Part shown: positions 33,008 through 44,099 of the stretch, in pieces
Numbering within the stretch: the first letter of the stretch is position 1
Layout of the letters: the number at the start of each line of letters is the position of its first letter
From: Balaenoptera acutorostrata
Taxonomy: Eukaryota; Chordata; Mammalia; Artiodactyla; Balaenopteridae
Reading direction: 5' to 3'
Length of the DNA stretch: 64,000 nucleotides
Assembly (NCBI RefSeq): GCF_949987535.1
Contig: NC_080068.1
Location: 78,145,254 to 78,209,253 of the forward strand
Program-made: the position numbers and the translations under genes
Notes under the pieces: model-generated
The model's database searches: none
Told to the model about the DNA's origin: nothing
Seen by the model: the letters and a program-made list of their open reading frames with translations, nothing else

Positions 33008-33685
33008 ATGTTTTTATTGTGGTAAAATATACATAATATAAAATTTATTATTTTAACCATCTATCTCTGGAACCTTTTCATCTCCCCTAACTGAAACTTA
33101 TTAAACAATAATTTCCCATTTTCTCTCCCCCAACCCCTGGCAACCACCATTTTACTTTACTATTAATTTGACTAGTCTAGATAACTCAAAAGTAGAATCA
33201 TATGGTACTTTGTCTTTTTGTGACTGTCTTACTTCACTTAGCATAATGTCCTCAAGGTTCATTTGTAACGTGTCAGAATTTCATTTCTTTTTAAGACTGA
33301 ATAATATTTAATCTATGTGTAGTACCATATTTGGTTTATCCACTTATCAGTTGATGTCACTTGGCTTGATGAATCTTTTGGCTACTGTGAATAATGCTGC
33401 TATGAATGCTGGTGTGCAAGTACCTCTTTGAGTCCCTGCTTTTAATTCCTTTGAGCCTATACCTAGGGGTGGAATTGCTGGATCACATGATAATTCTGTG
33501 TTTGATTTTTTGAGGAACTGCCATAGTGTTTTTAACAGTGACTGCACACATTCCCTCCAACAGCGCACAAGTTTCCAGTTTCTCCATAGCCTAACCAACA
33601 CTTGTTATTTTCTGTTTTTTTTTTTTTTATAATAGCCATCCTAATGGGTGTGAAGTGGTATCTCATAGTGGTTTTGATTTAGGTG
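33008..33685 (-). mobile_element. Old L1 (L1M-type) 3' region, reverse
   Basis: TGTGGTAAAATATACATAAT, CCCCTGGCAACCACCATTTT, AGAATCATATGGTACTTTGT, TGGTTTATCCACTTATCAGT and ATGGGTGTGAAGTGGTATCT are reversed L1 3' landmarks. It directly abuts the younger L1. One 84-residue minus frame (33347-33601) retains a degenerate ORF2 C terminus with LSCDPAIPPLGI. Confidence 0.92.
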
Positions 33686-34473
33686 ATTGATTCTTTTTTT
33701 ATACCAAGTTTGGTAAGAGAATGTGAATTTACAGAATTGTTAAAATTACTTAACAAATGTCAGTGGTCAGAAAAACACCTTGATGTGACATAGTCCAGCT
33801 GTGCATTTTCAAAGTAACTGTGATAGAGGGTGGTGTAAATAAGAGGAAAGTAAGTTAATGCTTGTGAAATGATGCTTTCCTTGTATTCCACATTTTTGCT
33901 GAGTGCCTATAACTGAAATCTACTCAATCCGAGGAAGAACTAAGAAAAAGGAAAAAAAAAGTTTAAATAGTTGGGGGAAAAAAGTTGGACATTTTAAAGC
34001 AAAGGTCAAAGATTCTGCATTCGAAATCCAAATGGGAAATGGTGGCCCTCTGGAAATGAGGAGGTACTGTAAGAACAAGTGAAGCAACACTTTGTTTATG
34101 AATAGACACTTTTCCTGAGCTGTAAAACATATTTTTGGAAGTGATTCACTCTGGGATTACCATAGAGAATCTCTCCTAGAGATGCTTTCTAGGCATTCAG
34201 AATATATATAAACTTTAAGGGATTCAGTTTTCACAGAGATAACCTCACACCTCATTCTTGCCAGTCCCTTAAACATCGTGTGCTCTTTCTGCCGTATGTC
34301 TTCACATATGATGCGTCCTGTGCCCTCTCTCCTACCTAGAGAACTCCTTACAATGTCTACCCTCTGGGGAGCCCTCTGGTCCCAGGTAGGACCCATCACC
34401 TGCCAAGATAATTGTGAAATGGTCCCCACACATCTGCTACTCCTTGGTTTTTCTCACCCCCCAGATGCTGTTG
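33686..34473. other. Unique sequence, nothing recognised
   Basis: No family or exon recognised. Overlapping short frames at 34157-34490 have no recognisable domain. Confidence 0.4.
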
Positions 34474-34930
34474 CATTTTTTTTAAATTGAGGTCAAATTC
34501 ATATAACATAAAATTAACTATTTTAGGGTGTACAGTTTAGTGGCGCTTAGTACATTCACAATGTAATGCAACCGTCATTTCTGTCTAGTCCCGAAACATT
34601 GTCATCACCTCCAAAGCAGACCCTGTATCCGTTTAAGAAATCACTCCTCACCCCACCTTTCCTTAGCCCCTAGTGACCACTAATCTGCCCTCTGTCTCTA
34701 TGGATTTATTTATTCTAGATATTTCATATAAATGGAATCATACAATATGTGGTCTTTTGTGTCTGGGTTTTTTCACTTAGAATGATGTATTTGAGGGCCA
34801 TCCATGTTATAGCATGAATCAATACTTCATTCCTTTTTAAGATTGGATAGTATTCCTCCGTCTGGCTAGACCACATTTTGTTTATCCGTTCATCTGTTGA
34901 TAGTAGTTTCCACACTTTGGGTGTTGCTTT
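34474..34930 (-). mobile_element. Old L1 (L1M-type) 3' region, reverse
   Basis: AATTCATATAACATAAAATT, CCTCTGTCTCTATGGATTTA, TTCATATAAATGGAATCATA and TTGTTTATCCGTTCATCTGT are reversed L1 landmarks. Diverged, no frame. Confidence 0.9.
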
Positions 34931-35608
34931 TTAAGATAGCCACAGCCAAGTTTCACGCTGATCACCAAGTGAGGCAATATGTCTTCAGCTTGGAAACGGG
35001 AGCCCTTGCCCCAGGAAGAGGGACCTCTACCAGGACTGAATAGTGACCCTACATAAGAGGTGGCAAATGGGCAGTTCACAGGCAAAATGAGGCTCCCAAG
35101 ATGTGCTGTGGTTTGTTCTTCCATGTACTGTTGTCCTGCCCTATCTTTAAAAATTGTATCAGTTGGCCTCATTTAAACTTTAAGAGAATTCTCTCTCTCT
35201 CTCTCCATCTCCTCCTCCCCACCCAATGCATGTGGATTTCTGTCTTGTTACAAAAACAAAACAAAGCTTTATCAGTCCCTGGCCTATATCCACCTGGCAA
35301 CTAACAGCTAGAGTTGGGTGTGGGCTGCCCCCATCTGGCCCTTGTGTTTGGGGAAAGCCCTTTCCAGTTGTCACAGCCCTCACCCCTTCTTAGCGAGGCC
35401 AAAGGTCAGACCATTTGAGTTGCTGTTTTTTCTAATTAATGGAATTAGAGGAAAGTGAAGGATGAGCTCCTGTCTCTTATCAAAAGAAGAAAAAAGAAAT
35501 GAAAGTGGCTGCTTCCCTCATTGCCTTCCATGCCCCTGCAGGCACTTAGGATCCGTGTTCTCTGTCTTACCAAGTGTTCATCGCTTTACTAATTACTAGA
35601 ATTAAGGG
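34931..35608. other. Unique sequence with a short CT run
   Basis: No gene recognised. A (CT)n-like tract with ATTCTCTCTCTCTCTCTCTC begins at about 35188. Confidence 0.45.
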
Positions 35609-35846
35609 GAAAAAAAGGTTTTATTGAGATATGATTCACACTCCCTGCAGTTCAGCCATTTAAAGTGCACAATTCAGTGGATTTATTATATTCACCAATT
35701 GCAGCCATCACCACAGTCAGTTTTAGAACTTTTAAACAGTCATTTAACCACATTCAGTTTAGAACATTTTCATCACCTTAAAAAGAAACCTTTAGCTATC
35801 ACCTCTGTATCCCCCTTACTCTCGGACGTAAGCAATCTCCAATCAA
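35609..35846 (-). mobile_element. Old L1 3' fragment, reverse
   Basis: GGTTTTATTGAGATATGATT, AAAGTGCACAATTCAGTGGA, AATTGCAGCCATCACCACAG and ACATTTTCATCACCTTAAAA are reversed L1M 3' landmarks. Confidence 0.88.
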
Positions 35847-35855
35847 ATATCAGAA

Positions 35856-35963
35856 GTTTTCTCTTTTTTTGGCTGGTCTTAGCTCACCGACCAGGGATTA
35901 AACCCACGCCCTCGGCAGTGAAAGCACGGAGTCCTAACCCCTGGAACACCAGGGAATTCCCAG
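35856..35963 (-). mobile_element. Short tRNA-derived SINE (CHR-1-like), reverse
   Basis: T run, GGCTGGTCTTAGCTCACCGA, CCAGGGATTAAACCCACGCC and a head ending ACACCAGGGAATTCCC. Target duplication ATATCAGAA at 35847-35855 and 35964-35972. A 201-residue + frame running through this element and its neighbours is an accident of stacked repeats. Confidence 0.9.
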
Positions 35964-36077
35964 ATATCAGAATTTTTGATGGCACTGCAGAAGAGATGGA
36001 AAGGGAAACAACACTAGACATGTCAGCCAAAATTCCAATGCAGACACTGTTGGAGTATGACAGTGCCTCCCACTGCC

Positions 36078-36131
36078 ACCGAAAGAGGGGGAGAGAGAGC
36101 GTGAAAGGAAGGAGAGAGAGAGAGAGAGAGA
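36078..36131. repeat. GA-rich simple repeat
   Basis: Purine-rich GAGAGAG tract with interruptions, directly 5' of the forward L1. Confidence 0.85.
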
Positions 36132-36149
36132 CTCTGGCTATAGCGCTTC

Positions 36150-37244
36150 ATCACTATATAAACAGCTCATACAACTCAACATCAAACAAACAACAAAAAC
36201 CCCAACTAGAAAATAGGCAGAGAACCTGAGTAGACATTTTTCCAAAGAGAACATGCAGATGGCCAACAGGCGCATGAAAAGATGCTCAACATCGCTAATC
36301 ATCAGGGAAATGCAAACCAAAACCACAGTGAGATATGACACCTGTCAGAATGGCCATCATCAAAAAGAACACAAGTAACAAATGTTGGTGAGGATACAGA
36401 GAAAAGGGAACCCTCCAATATTGGTGGGAAGGTAAATTGGTGCAAGCCACTGTGGAAAACAGTATGGAGGTTTCTCAAAAAACTAAAAATAGAGTTCCCA
36501 TGTGATCCCACAATCCTACTCCTGTGTATATATTTTAGAAAAACAAAAACACTAATTCAGAAAGATACACACACCCTAATGTTCATAGCAGCACTATTTA
36601 CAATTGCCAAGACATGGCAACAACCTAAGTATCCATCAACAGATGAATGGATAAAGAAGATGTGGTATATATACACACAATGGAATACTATTCAACCATA
36701 AAAAAGAATGAAATTTTGCCATTTGCAACAACATGGATGGACTTGGATGGTATGCTAAATGAAATAAGTCAGAGAAAGACAAATACTGTATGATATCACT
36801 AATATGTGGAATCTAAAAAAAATACAACAAACTAGTGAATATAACAAAAAATAGACTCACTGATATAGAGAACAAACTAGTGGTTACCAGTGGGGAGAGG
36901 GAAGGGGAGAGAGGCAAAATGGGTAGGGGATTAAGTGGTACAAACTATTAGGTATAAAGTAAGCTACCAAGAGACTTCCCTGGTGGTCCAGTGGTTAGGA
37001 TTCCGCACTTCCACTGCAGGGGGAGGGGTTCGATCCCTGGTCTTGGAACTAAGCCTACATGCTGCGCGGCCAAAAAAAAAAAAAAAAAAAAATCTACCGG
37101 GATATATTGTACAACACGGGGAATATATAGTCAATGTTTTCATAATAAGTGGAGTATAACCTTTAAAAATTATGAATCACTGTACTGTACACCTATAACA
37201 TATAATATTGTACATTAACTATACTTCAATTTAGAAAAAAAAAA
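36150..37244 (+). mobile_element. L1 3' region, forward, split by a SINE
   Basis: ORF2 C-terminal and 3' UTR landmarks in order: AACAGCTCATACAACTCAAC, GAAATGCAAACCAAAACCAC, TATCCATCAACAGATGAATG, TGGAATACTATTCAACCATA, ATACTGTATGATATCACTAA and ATATTGTACATTAACTATAC, then AT/A tail. Stops break the frame, so it is inactive. A short SINE sits at 36973-37092. Confidence 0.93.
36973..37092 (+). mobile_element. Short tRNA-derived SINE, forward
   Basis: GACTTCCCTGGTGGTCCAGT, GGGGTTCGATCCCTGGTCTT and a GCGCGGCC end followed by a pure A tail. Flanks GCTACCAAGA and TCTACCGGGA suggest a diverged target duplication in the L1 3' UTR. Confidence 0.92.
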
Positions 37245-37411
37245 GATACGGTTGGTCATCTGGTGAGGAAAAGTTCAATTTGAAGTAGACTTATGTAAAG
37301 ACCTTTCAGGTGTTGTCATTATTCTCATTGAGGATTCAATTGTGACATTTTGAATCCCTAAAGAGAAACCACCCCAGAAATAATTCCCTTGCTGGAGAAC
37401 CATTGAATTTT

Positions 37412-37535
37412 TTTTTTTCAACGTCTTTATTGGAGTATAATTGCTTTACAATGGTGTGTTAGTTTCTGCTTTATAGCAAAGTGAATCAGTTATACATATA
37501 CATATGTTCCCATATCTCTTCCCTCTTGCGTCTCC
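37412..37535 (-). mobile_element. Very short 5'-truncated L1 3' end, reverse
   Basis: TCAACGTCTTTATTGGAGTA, TAATTGCTTTACAATGGTGT and TTTATAGCAAAGTGAATCAG are the last part of an L1 3' UTR. Target duplication CATTGAATTTT at 37401-37411 and 37536-37546. Confidence 0.93.
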
Positions 37536-37546
37536 CATTGAATTTT

Positions 37547-38139
37547 AAATGAGGAAGCCTTGGGTATGCTGGAATGTTCCCCGTCAAAGCCTGCCAGACT
37601 CACCTTGCAGGCTGTCTTCTGTTTCCTGTTGGCCTAAGGTTGCCATATTAAGCAAATGAAAATTATTGGTTGTTTATCTGAAATTTAGATGTCACTGGGT
37701 GTTCTGTGTTTTATCTGGCAGTCTTCTTTGGCCACAGCCCAGTAGATCTCATGGCTTTGTGTCTGCTCTGCACCACTGGTTCTTTGAGTTTCAGGGTCTG
37801 GGAGGGCTTTGCACACCTCTTAAAGAGGTGGGAACTCAGTGGGGCAGGCACTAGGCTGGGGTCCCTTTCCAGTTGACACAGCCAGGCCCCATGAACTGGC
37901 CAGGCAAAAGAGAGATTTTAGAAAAAACAGACTTTGATGCCACTCATGGTGCTGTCTGGCAGCGGCCCAAATTTTGGGCCTGGCTTCATCACCTTGACCC
38001 AAGGCAAGTCACTATAACGCCTTGGAACTGCATTTTCATCTTTTTACTTCCTTGAAGTGAAAATACCAGGAACCAGCATCTGTTTAGGCACTACCCTTTA
38101 CTCGTCTAATGTAGCAACCCTAACTAGTGTGGCATCCCC
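37547..38139. other. Unique sequence, nothing recognised
   Basis: No family or exon recognised. Confidence 0.4.
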
Positions 38140-38460
38140 CTTGCGCCCTGCCCTGGGCGTCTCATTTAATTTTTACAATTATCTTTGAAGACTGTCATTA
38201 GACCCATTATATAGACAAACCAAGGTTCTGAAGGGTTAAGGAAAGAACACCACCCAATCCTCTCCAATATTTTATTTAGTGGAATCAAGTTAAAATAAAT
38301 TCCAAAACATGCCTGGAGAGGGAGAGAATTCATAGAAGTGGAAGGAAAAGGCAGTCCACTTATTGTCTTCATACTTAGTGCCCATGTTCTCCCTGCCCCC
38401 AGCATCTAGTGCCTGGCACGTAGTCTTAATACATGTTTCTTGAATGGGTGGATATTTGGA
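38080..38460. repeat. MIR (reverse) and L2 (forward) remnants
   Basis: Positions 38150-38240 (CATTTAATTTTTACAATTAT, GACCCATTATATAGACAAAC) resemble a reversed MIR. Positions 38395-38460 (CCAGCATCTAGTGCCTGGCA, ATACATGTTTCTTGAATGGG) resemble an L2 3' tip. Both are weak. Confidence 0.5.
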
Positions 38461-39939
38461 ACCACAGGGAAGGTTGAGGAGTCAGGGCCTCTGGTTTCTT
38501 CCTTAGTGTTACTCCCTGTAGCGACCCCCAGCTACTCCTTGAGCCCTGCCTGTGGTCCCTGCATCCTGGCCCCAGTCCCTTAGTACCTCCATTCCTCAAG
38601 GATTCCTCAGTCTAAGGCTCTGAGTCTGTTTGAACTGTTCTTCTCTTTGTCCCTTTCCCTCTGCTTGTCTCCCTCAATACCTAAATCCCCCTCATCCTCA
38701 GTCCCATTGCAGGTCCTGCCTCTTCCTCCAAGCCCTTTCCAACCATCCCAGCACGGTAGAAGTCTCCATTCTTCACTCTTCAAACAGTTAGTGGATATCA
38801 CACATTTTAGCCCATGGCAGAGCAGGAAGTTCCCTTTGGTTATATGCAGTCCAAACCCCTCATTTTATGGATGAGGACCCTGAGGACCAACCTGTGATAT
38901 GCCCAAGGTCACACTGTTATCTAAAATATGTGTTCATTGCTTGTGTACAGCTGTTCTGAATCTCCCCCCAACCCCCATTCACTCTGTCACCTGCTGTGTG
39001 TATATGTGCACCGTCTTCTGTAAGGAAACCCAGAAAACACCCTTAAAAGGGAACTCGGATCTTCCGGGTTGGCAATGGAGAGGGTCGCCCTTGGGGAGGG
39101 GTTCCTGGTCCAGACTCTTGTTTCCCAGGGCAAGAGTAATAAGAGTAACAAGACTCTTGTTAGAGCCCCCGTTCCCCACCTAAATGTTCTCAGGAGCGCT
39201 GCTCCCACTTTAAAACTTGAGTCCAAGCTGGATATAGGATGCTCGAGGGGGTGGAGTAGCACAGAAAGTTGCATACAGCTAGATACTCTGGCTAACAATC
39301 TAAGGCTTTTCCTTCTCACTGGTAGTTGGACCTTCACTCTCAGTCTCCTTCCCTCACATTTCCATGAAACGGAGGTTGCCATTGACACCCTCCAAAAGTC
39401 TGACTCCTTGTCCAAGAGAAAACTCCAAATCGCAGGAGTTTCTGTTCCTGGTGGTCAAAGGCTAATCTTCCAGGTGCTCTTTCTGATTTTAGGTGCCTCT
39501 TCTTTTCAGGGTGTCTAACATTAGGAATGGTCACAATCTTTAAAGAAGACGCCCAGCACCACCACTACTCAACAGAGTTTTTTTTTACCCCAAACCTCAA
39601 TAGGATGAACCTATCAGATCACAACACAATTATCTCCACATTCAGTATTCTCTGCAGAGGAGTGGGAGGTGGGGGGCTGGCATTTATGGCATCTCCCTAA
39701 GAGGAGTACCCTCTGTTCCCTTTCTTATGGATTCCTGTCCTGTGGCTTTAGCATGGTGCTGGGCATTTAGTAAACCGTTGTTAAACTGAGTGGATCTGAC
39801 ACATCAAGTGTACTTTAGGGAGGGAGCTTGGGATGGGGGAAAGAGGGTGGTGTGGGAAGAGATAAAGGATGCCATCCTGCTTACCACCTTACAGACTGCC
39901 AAAGAATGCCTGCTCAGCCTTTGTTCCCGCAATGTATTC
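38461..39939. other. Unique sequence with a small MIR remnant
   Basis: Positions 38860-38925 (TTTATGGATGAGGACCCTGA, GCCCAAGGTCACACTGTT) are a reversed MIR fragment. The rest is pyrimidine-rich to mixed unique DNA. Open frames of 149 residues (+, 39069-39518) and 142 residues (-, 38987-39415) overlap, show no domain and are not called. Confidence 0.4.
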
Positions 39940-40075
39940 ATTCATTCACTTATTCAACAAATATTTCTAGAGTGCCTGCTACTTGCCAGGCATTATATTT
40001 GGGGCCGGGCATCAACAATGAATAAAAATAGCATCTCTGCCTGCCCTAAAGAGCTATGTTCTCTGCATGGTGCTT
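39940..40075 (-). repeat. L2 3' end, reverse orientation
   Basis: CATTCACTTATTCAACAAAT, GAGTGCCTGCTACTTGCCAG and GCATCAACAATGAATAAAAA match the reversed L2 end. Confidence 0.8.
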
Positions 40076-40954
40076 GATGGATGACCTGTCGTGATCTCAT
40101 TAGTAACAGTAGGAGCATGGTTAATAAACCATGCTTGATCATGTGCTGAAACACCTCCGTCTTCTGGAGACGGCTGGGTTTACTTTGATTTTGTTGTGAA
40201 GCATGGGCACTAAGATGAGTGTTGCCCTGAGAAGCCCCAGCAACGTGGTTACCCCAGTGAACCAAGACGGCCAGTGTGAGGCAGGAAAATCATAGGCAGT
40301 TGTGTAATGGATGTGTTTTTCTTTACACAAGACCTTTAAAGGTCAGTTTATTAGAGCCTAATGAAACAATTAGGTATATATATATGGGGTAATTTAGTTG
40401 CTTCCTTACTTCTACAGTAAAAGTTGTAGTTCTTGATGATTGTAAACTAGTTCTGTGCTCTGAAAGGAAAAAGATACTAAAAATGAGGCACAAAGGAGCT
40501 TGATTTATTTTTCCCTTTTCATTTTTATTTGGCACATGAATTCCATTCCATACCAATTTTTTTCCCCTGTGCCACTGTAAAGTTTTAAAACAAACAGCAG
40601 CAACTCTGTTTTCCTAGTTTAACTAACATGGAAACATCTAATCCTCTTAGTTTTCTTGATTTTGCAAACAAGGATTTGTTGGGATAAAATCTTTAAGTAG
40701 TCCAGTCACATGGGCTAGGTATTCATTTAATGACCCCAAGTACAACCTGTAGGAAAAGCAAAGTAATGAATTAATAATGTTCCTCGCAGTCATTTTCTCT
40801 GCCTTATTTTTCAACCACAGGTTGTGCAATGTTAATGGAAGTAGTGAATGCAAAGTTAATTCACCCTGTAAGTAGCAAACAGTCACTTCACATTATTCAC
40901 TAGCACTCTTTTCAGCTTTCTGACCCTTCCATTTTGAGCATGTGGAAAAAAACC
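40076..40954. other. Unique sequence, nothing recognised
   Basis: No family or exon recognised; a short (TA)n run lies near 40374-40386. Confidence 0.4.
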
Positions 40955-41475
40955 ATGATCTACAGCTGTGCTTTCTGATACAATGGCCATTAGCTACTTG
41001 TGGCCACTGAAATGTGGCTAGTGTGACTGAGCTGAATTTTTAAATTTTAATTAATTTAAATGTAAAAATGGAAACAGTGTATTCTTTTGTTAAACACAAC
41101 TTTATTGGGAATCTTATATGTTTGGAGTAACCTGAATGTGAGTCTACTTTTACAACTGTAAATTTTATGCAATACTGATTATTTCTGATGAAAATGTAGC
41201 ATCCAAATTGCGATGTGCGTAGACCTGAGATACACACCAGATTTTGAAGACTTCATAAAAAAATGAATATAAAATATCTCATTTAGTAATTAATAATTTC
41301 TGTATTGCCTACATGTTGAAATGATAATGTTCTGGCTATATTGGGTTAAAGAAAATGTACTAAAATAACTGTCACCTGTTTTTTGTACTTTTTAAAAGTG
41401 GCTACCATAGAACTTAAATTCATATAAATGTCTCGCATGAATTAATACAGAACAGCACACCTCTGTTGGATTGGA
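40955..41475. mobile_element. DNA transposon relic, probably hAT-type
   Basis: TTAGCTACTTGTGGCCACTG, AAATGTGGCTAGTGTGACTG, TATAAAATATCTCATTTAGT, TACATGTTGAAATGATAATG, GGCTATATTGGGTTAAAGAA and TGGCTACCATAGAACTTAAA are known blocks of a common mammalian DNA-element relic. Orientation and subfamily are not assigned. About 170 bases at 41085-41225 look like extra sequence. Confidence 0.75.
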
Positions 41476-41837
41476 ACGAAAGGTTCCATGTCATGGTCCA
41501 CAGGGTTCTCAACAGTTTACCTTGTGAGAATATCACAATGAGCTCAGTTAAAAACATGAACAAGGAATTCTATGCCATAGAAAATCATGACATATTTAAT
41601 AATTCTGTTTTGTTTTTTTTTAAGCTTGTCAAACCCAGGTGGTCTTGGATACTTTTTGATTCCAAAACTGCATCACGTATTTAATTCCACTTATCTTAGG
41701 GGAATCTCAGTCTAAGCTTTGAAACTTTAAACAACTCAGTTGGTTAAGAGAGCCATTCAACAGTATGGTTTAATAAGTCTAATTATAGATAACATTATAA
41801 AGCATTTAAATAATATCTTATGCTATAATCACCATAG
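41476..41837. other. Unique sequence, nothing recognised
   Basis: No family or exon recognised. Confidence 0.4.
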
Positions 41838-42110
41838 AAACTGTGGTTAAAAACTCAGATTTTAGAGTCAGGCAGACCAGGGCTTGAATTCCTGGTCTGC
41901 CATTTTCTAGTTGTGTGTCCTCAGACTAGTATTTTAAACTTGCTAAACCTTGATTTCCTCATCTATAAAATGGGACAATAATAGTCCCTACCTGATAGCA
42001 TTGTTATGAGGATTAAAAGATGTAACCCATGTAGAGTGCCTGGCACATGAGAAGCACTCAGCTTGTTGATAATTGTTGATTATGAGGTTATTATTGTTGT
42101 ATTATTATTA
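41838..42110 (+). repeat. MIR, forward orientation
   Basis: AGAGTCAGGCAGACCAGGGC, TTGAATTCCTGGTCTGCCAT, CTCATCTATAAAATGGGACA, TTGTTATGAGGATTAAAAGA and GTGCCTGGCACATGAGAAGC in order: a near-complete MIR. Confidence 0.93.
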
Positions 42111-42251
42111 TTGGCCTTATAAGGTATCCGACATTGTCCTCAAAGACCCTATCGGCTGTGTTGCTGTAGTATCTGCAAGGCTTGGTTAGAGCTTCCATTC
42201 ATTTGCAAGTTGTGTTTAGTGTTAAAATCACTTGCTCTCCTTGCAACTTAT

Positions 42252-42464
42252 CTTTTTAAAAAAAAAAAATTTATTTATTTATTTGGCTGCGTCAGGTCTT
42301 AGTTGCGGCACGCAGGATCTTCGTTGCCACATGCGGGATCTTTAGTTGCGGCATGCAAATTCTTAGTCGCAGCATGTGGGATCTAGTTCACTGACCAGAG
42401 ATCAAACCCGGGCCCCCTGCGTTGGGAGCGCAGAGTCTCAGCCACTGGACCACCAGGGAAGTCC
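42252..42464 (-). mobile_element. CHR-1-like SINE, older short form, reverse
   Basis: A and ATTT tail, GGCTGCGTCAGGTCTTAGTT, head ending ACCACCAGGGAAGTCC. Target duplication CTCCTTGCAACTTA / CTCCTTGCATCTTA at 42237-42250 and 42465-42478. Confidence 0.94.
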
Positions 42465-42614
42465 CTCCTTGCATCTTATTCTTGACATTGTTTTGCTCTT
42501 TTTTTCTCCCTTCTTGTTCTTTGCCCCATTCTGCAAATTAGCCTTTGATCCTGAAGTTTCTCCTCTCTTACTCTGTCTTTCCTGTACTTGGCACACTCCA
42601 TATCTCTCCTCAGG

Positions 42615-43252
42615 TTTTATTTATATGAGTATGTGTTGAGCACTTCCTGTGTGCCAGGCTCTCTGGTAGGTGCTAGGAATACAAAGGTGAATAACAAAGC
42701 CCTGCCTTCAAGGCGCTCACTAACCGGTTACTCCAGGGAGAGAGTTTATAAAAAAGGACAATTAAATGTCCCTAAGTTGGCGGAGAGTCCAGTGTGGGCA
42801 GGGGCAGTAATGAGACAATGGATTCTACCAGGGTGGCGATTAGACAAGACTTCTTAGAGAAAGTGACAGTTGAATTGTTCTGATAAATGAACAGGTATTG
42901 AGAGTAGGATTAAGGTTGGAGAAGAAATATGTAGGGGGCCTGGTGTAGACACATGACACAGCCTGGAGCCAGAATAATATGTTCAGGAAATGTCAATAGG
43001 TTGTAAGGAATAGTTGGTCATAGTACAGAAAGTTGGAGTTGGAACAAGACATCAGACTGGAGAGGGGGCAGGGAACCGATCCCAGAGGACTTGGTATGCT
43101 TTGCTAACGAATTGGTATTGAGTGACACAATCAGACACTAGTTTTGGAAAGATCCTTTTGGCAACAAGGACTAGAGTTAGGGTGAAACCCTGTAAGGTTA
43201 AACGAAGACGGTGGCTGCGGGGATAGAAAGAAGGGAGACGAGACATGGAGAT
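42615..43252. repeat. Ancient repeat, probably L2/CR1-related, left part
   Basis: TGAGCACTTCCTGTGTGCCA, GGTGCTAGGAATACAAAGGT, CTGCCTTCAAGGCGCTCACT, ACTAGTTTTGGAAAGATCCT and GGTGGCTGCGGGGATAGAAA. The element resumes after the L1/SINE insertion at 43672-43975. Confidence 0.65.
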
Positions 43253-43290
43253 TCAAGATAACAGTGTGGTGATGGATGTTAACTAATCTT

Positions 43291-43291
<1 letters not shown>

Positions 43292-43343
<52 letters not shown>

Positions 43344-43531
43344 AATATTTATTTATTTATTTATTCTGGCTGCGCCAGGTCTTAGTTGTGGCACGCAGGA
43401 TCTTTAGTTGTGGCATGTGGACTCTTAGTTGTGGCATGCATGCAGGATCTAGTTCCCTGACCACTGATCGAACCCGGGCCCCCTGCACTGGGAGCGTGGA
43501 GTCTTACCCACTGGACCACCAGGGAAGTCCC
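43292..43531 (-). mobile_element. CHR-1-like SINE, older short form, reverse, with (TG)n in its tail
   Basis: (TG)n, ATTT tail, CTGGCTGCGCCAGGTCTTAG, head ending ACCACCAGGGAAGTCC. Target duplication TAACTAATCTTA at 43280-43291 and 43532-43543, so the microsatellite lies inside the inserted unit. Confidence 0.94.
43295..43341. repeat. (TG)n microsatellite
   Basis: Pure TG/GT run of about 47 bases at the A-tail end of the SINE. Confidence 0.97.
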
Positions 43532-43671
43532 TAACTAATCTTACTGTGGTGATCACTTCCCAATATTTACATATATCAATCATTATGTTGTACACCCTAA
43601 ACTTGCACAATGCTATATGTAAATTATGTCTCAATTTAAAAATTAATCAATTTCCTCCAATTAAAAAAAAA

Positions 43672-43975
43672 AGGGTAGGGACCAAGAGTGGACTCGGTGA
43701 GCCTTGGCAATTGATGGGGTGAAAGCAGTGAGGAAGCAGGAGAGTCAGGCGCCGTCCAGGATTCTGGTATGGTGACTTGGGGGATGCGATCCCCTTGCTA
43801 AGAGGGGCACAGAGGAGGGGAAGCAGGTTTGGGGGAAAGAGGATGGGGTCAGTGTCGGACACGGTGAGTCTGAGGCGCTGCGAGGAGCCGGGTCCAGCTG
43901 GCAGTTGCTCCACGAGACTGGGGTTCAGGAGAGAGAGCTGGCCCACGAGCTCCGCAACTGTGTAGCTGCTGTTGT
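43672..43975. repeat. Ancient repeat, right part
   Basis: Continuation of 42615-43252: GATGGGGTGAAAGCAGTGAG, GTCCAGGATTCTGGTATGGT and ACGGTGAGTCTGAGGCGCTG are the expected following blocks. Frames across it on both strands are shadows. Confidence 0.6.
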
Positions 43976-44099
43976 TTTCTCTTGCTTTGTCTTTTTCCTC
44001 TTGCAGGACTGTTGCCACACATACCACTACCAACCCCCTTTACATATGCACACACATACCACCACCACCAGCCCTCTCCGGCCGTACACACACTCTGAA

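Larger units (their letters stand above)
43255..43670 (+). mobile_element. L1 3' tip, forward, split by a SINE
   Basis: GATGGATGTTAACTAATCTT before the SINE and GTGGTGATCACTTCCCAATA, TATCAATCATTATGTTGTAC and TATGTAAATTATGTCTCAAT with an A tail after it are the terminal L1M-type 3' UTR. Confidence 0.85.

Noticed and set aside
35624..36229. 201-residue open frame on +, the longest outside L1 sense frames
   Set aside because: It crosses an antisense L1 piece, a SINE and a GA simple repeat; its composition follows the repeats and no domain is present.
39069..39518. 149-residue open frame on + in unique DNA, overlapped by 142 residues on -
   Set aside because: No recognisable domain, both strands open over the same GC-moderate stretch, no splice or promoter context.
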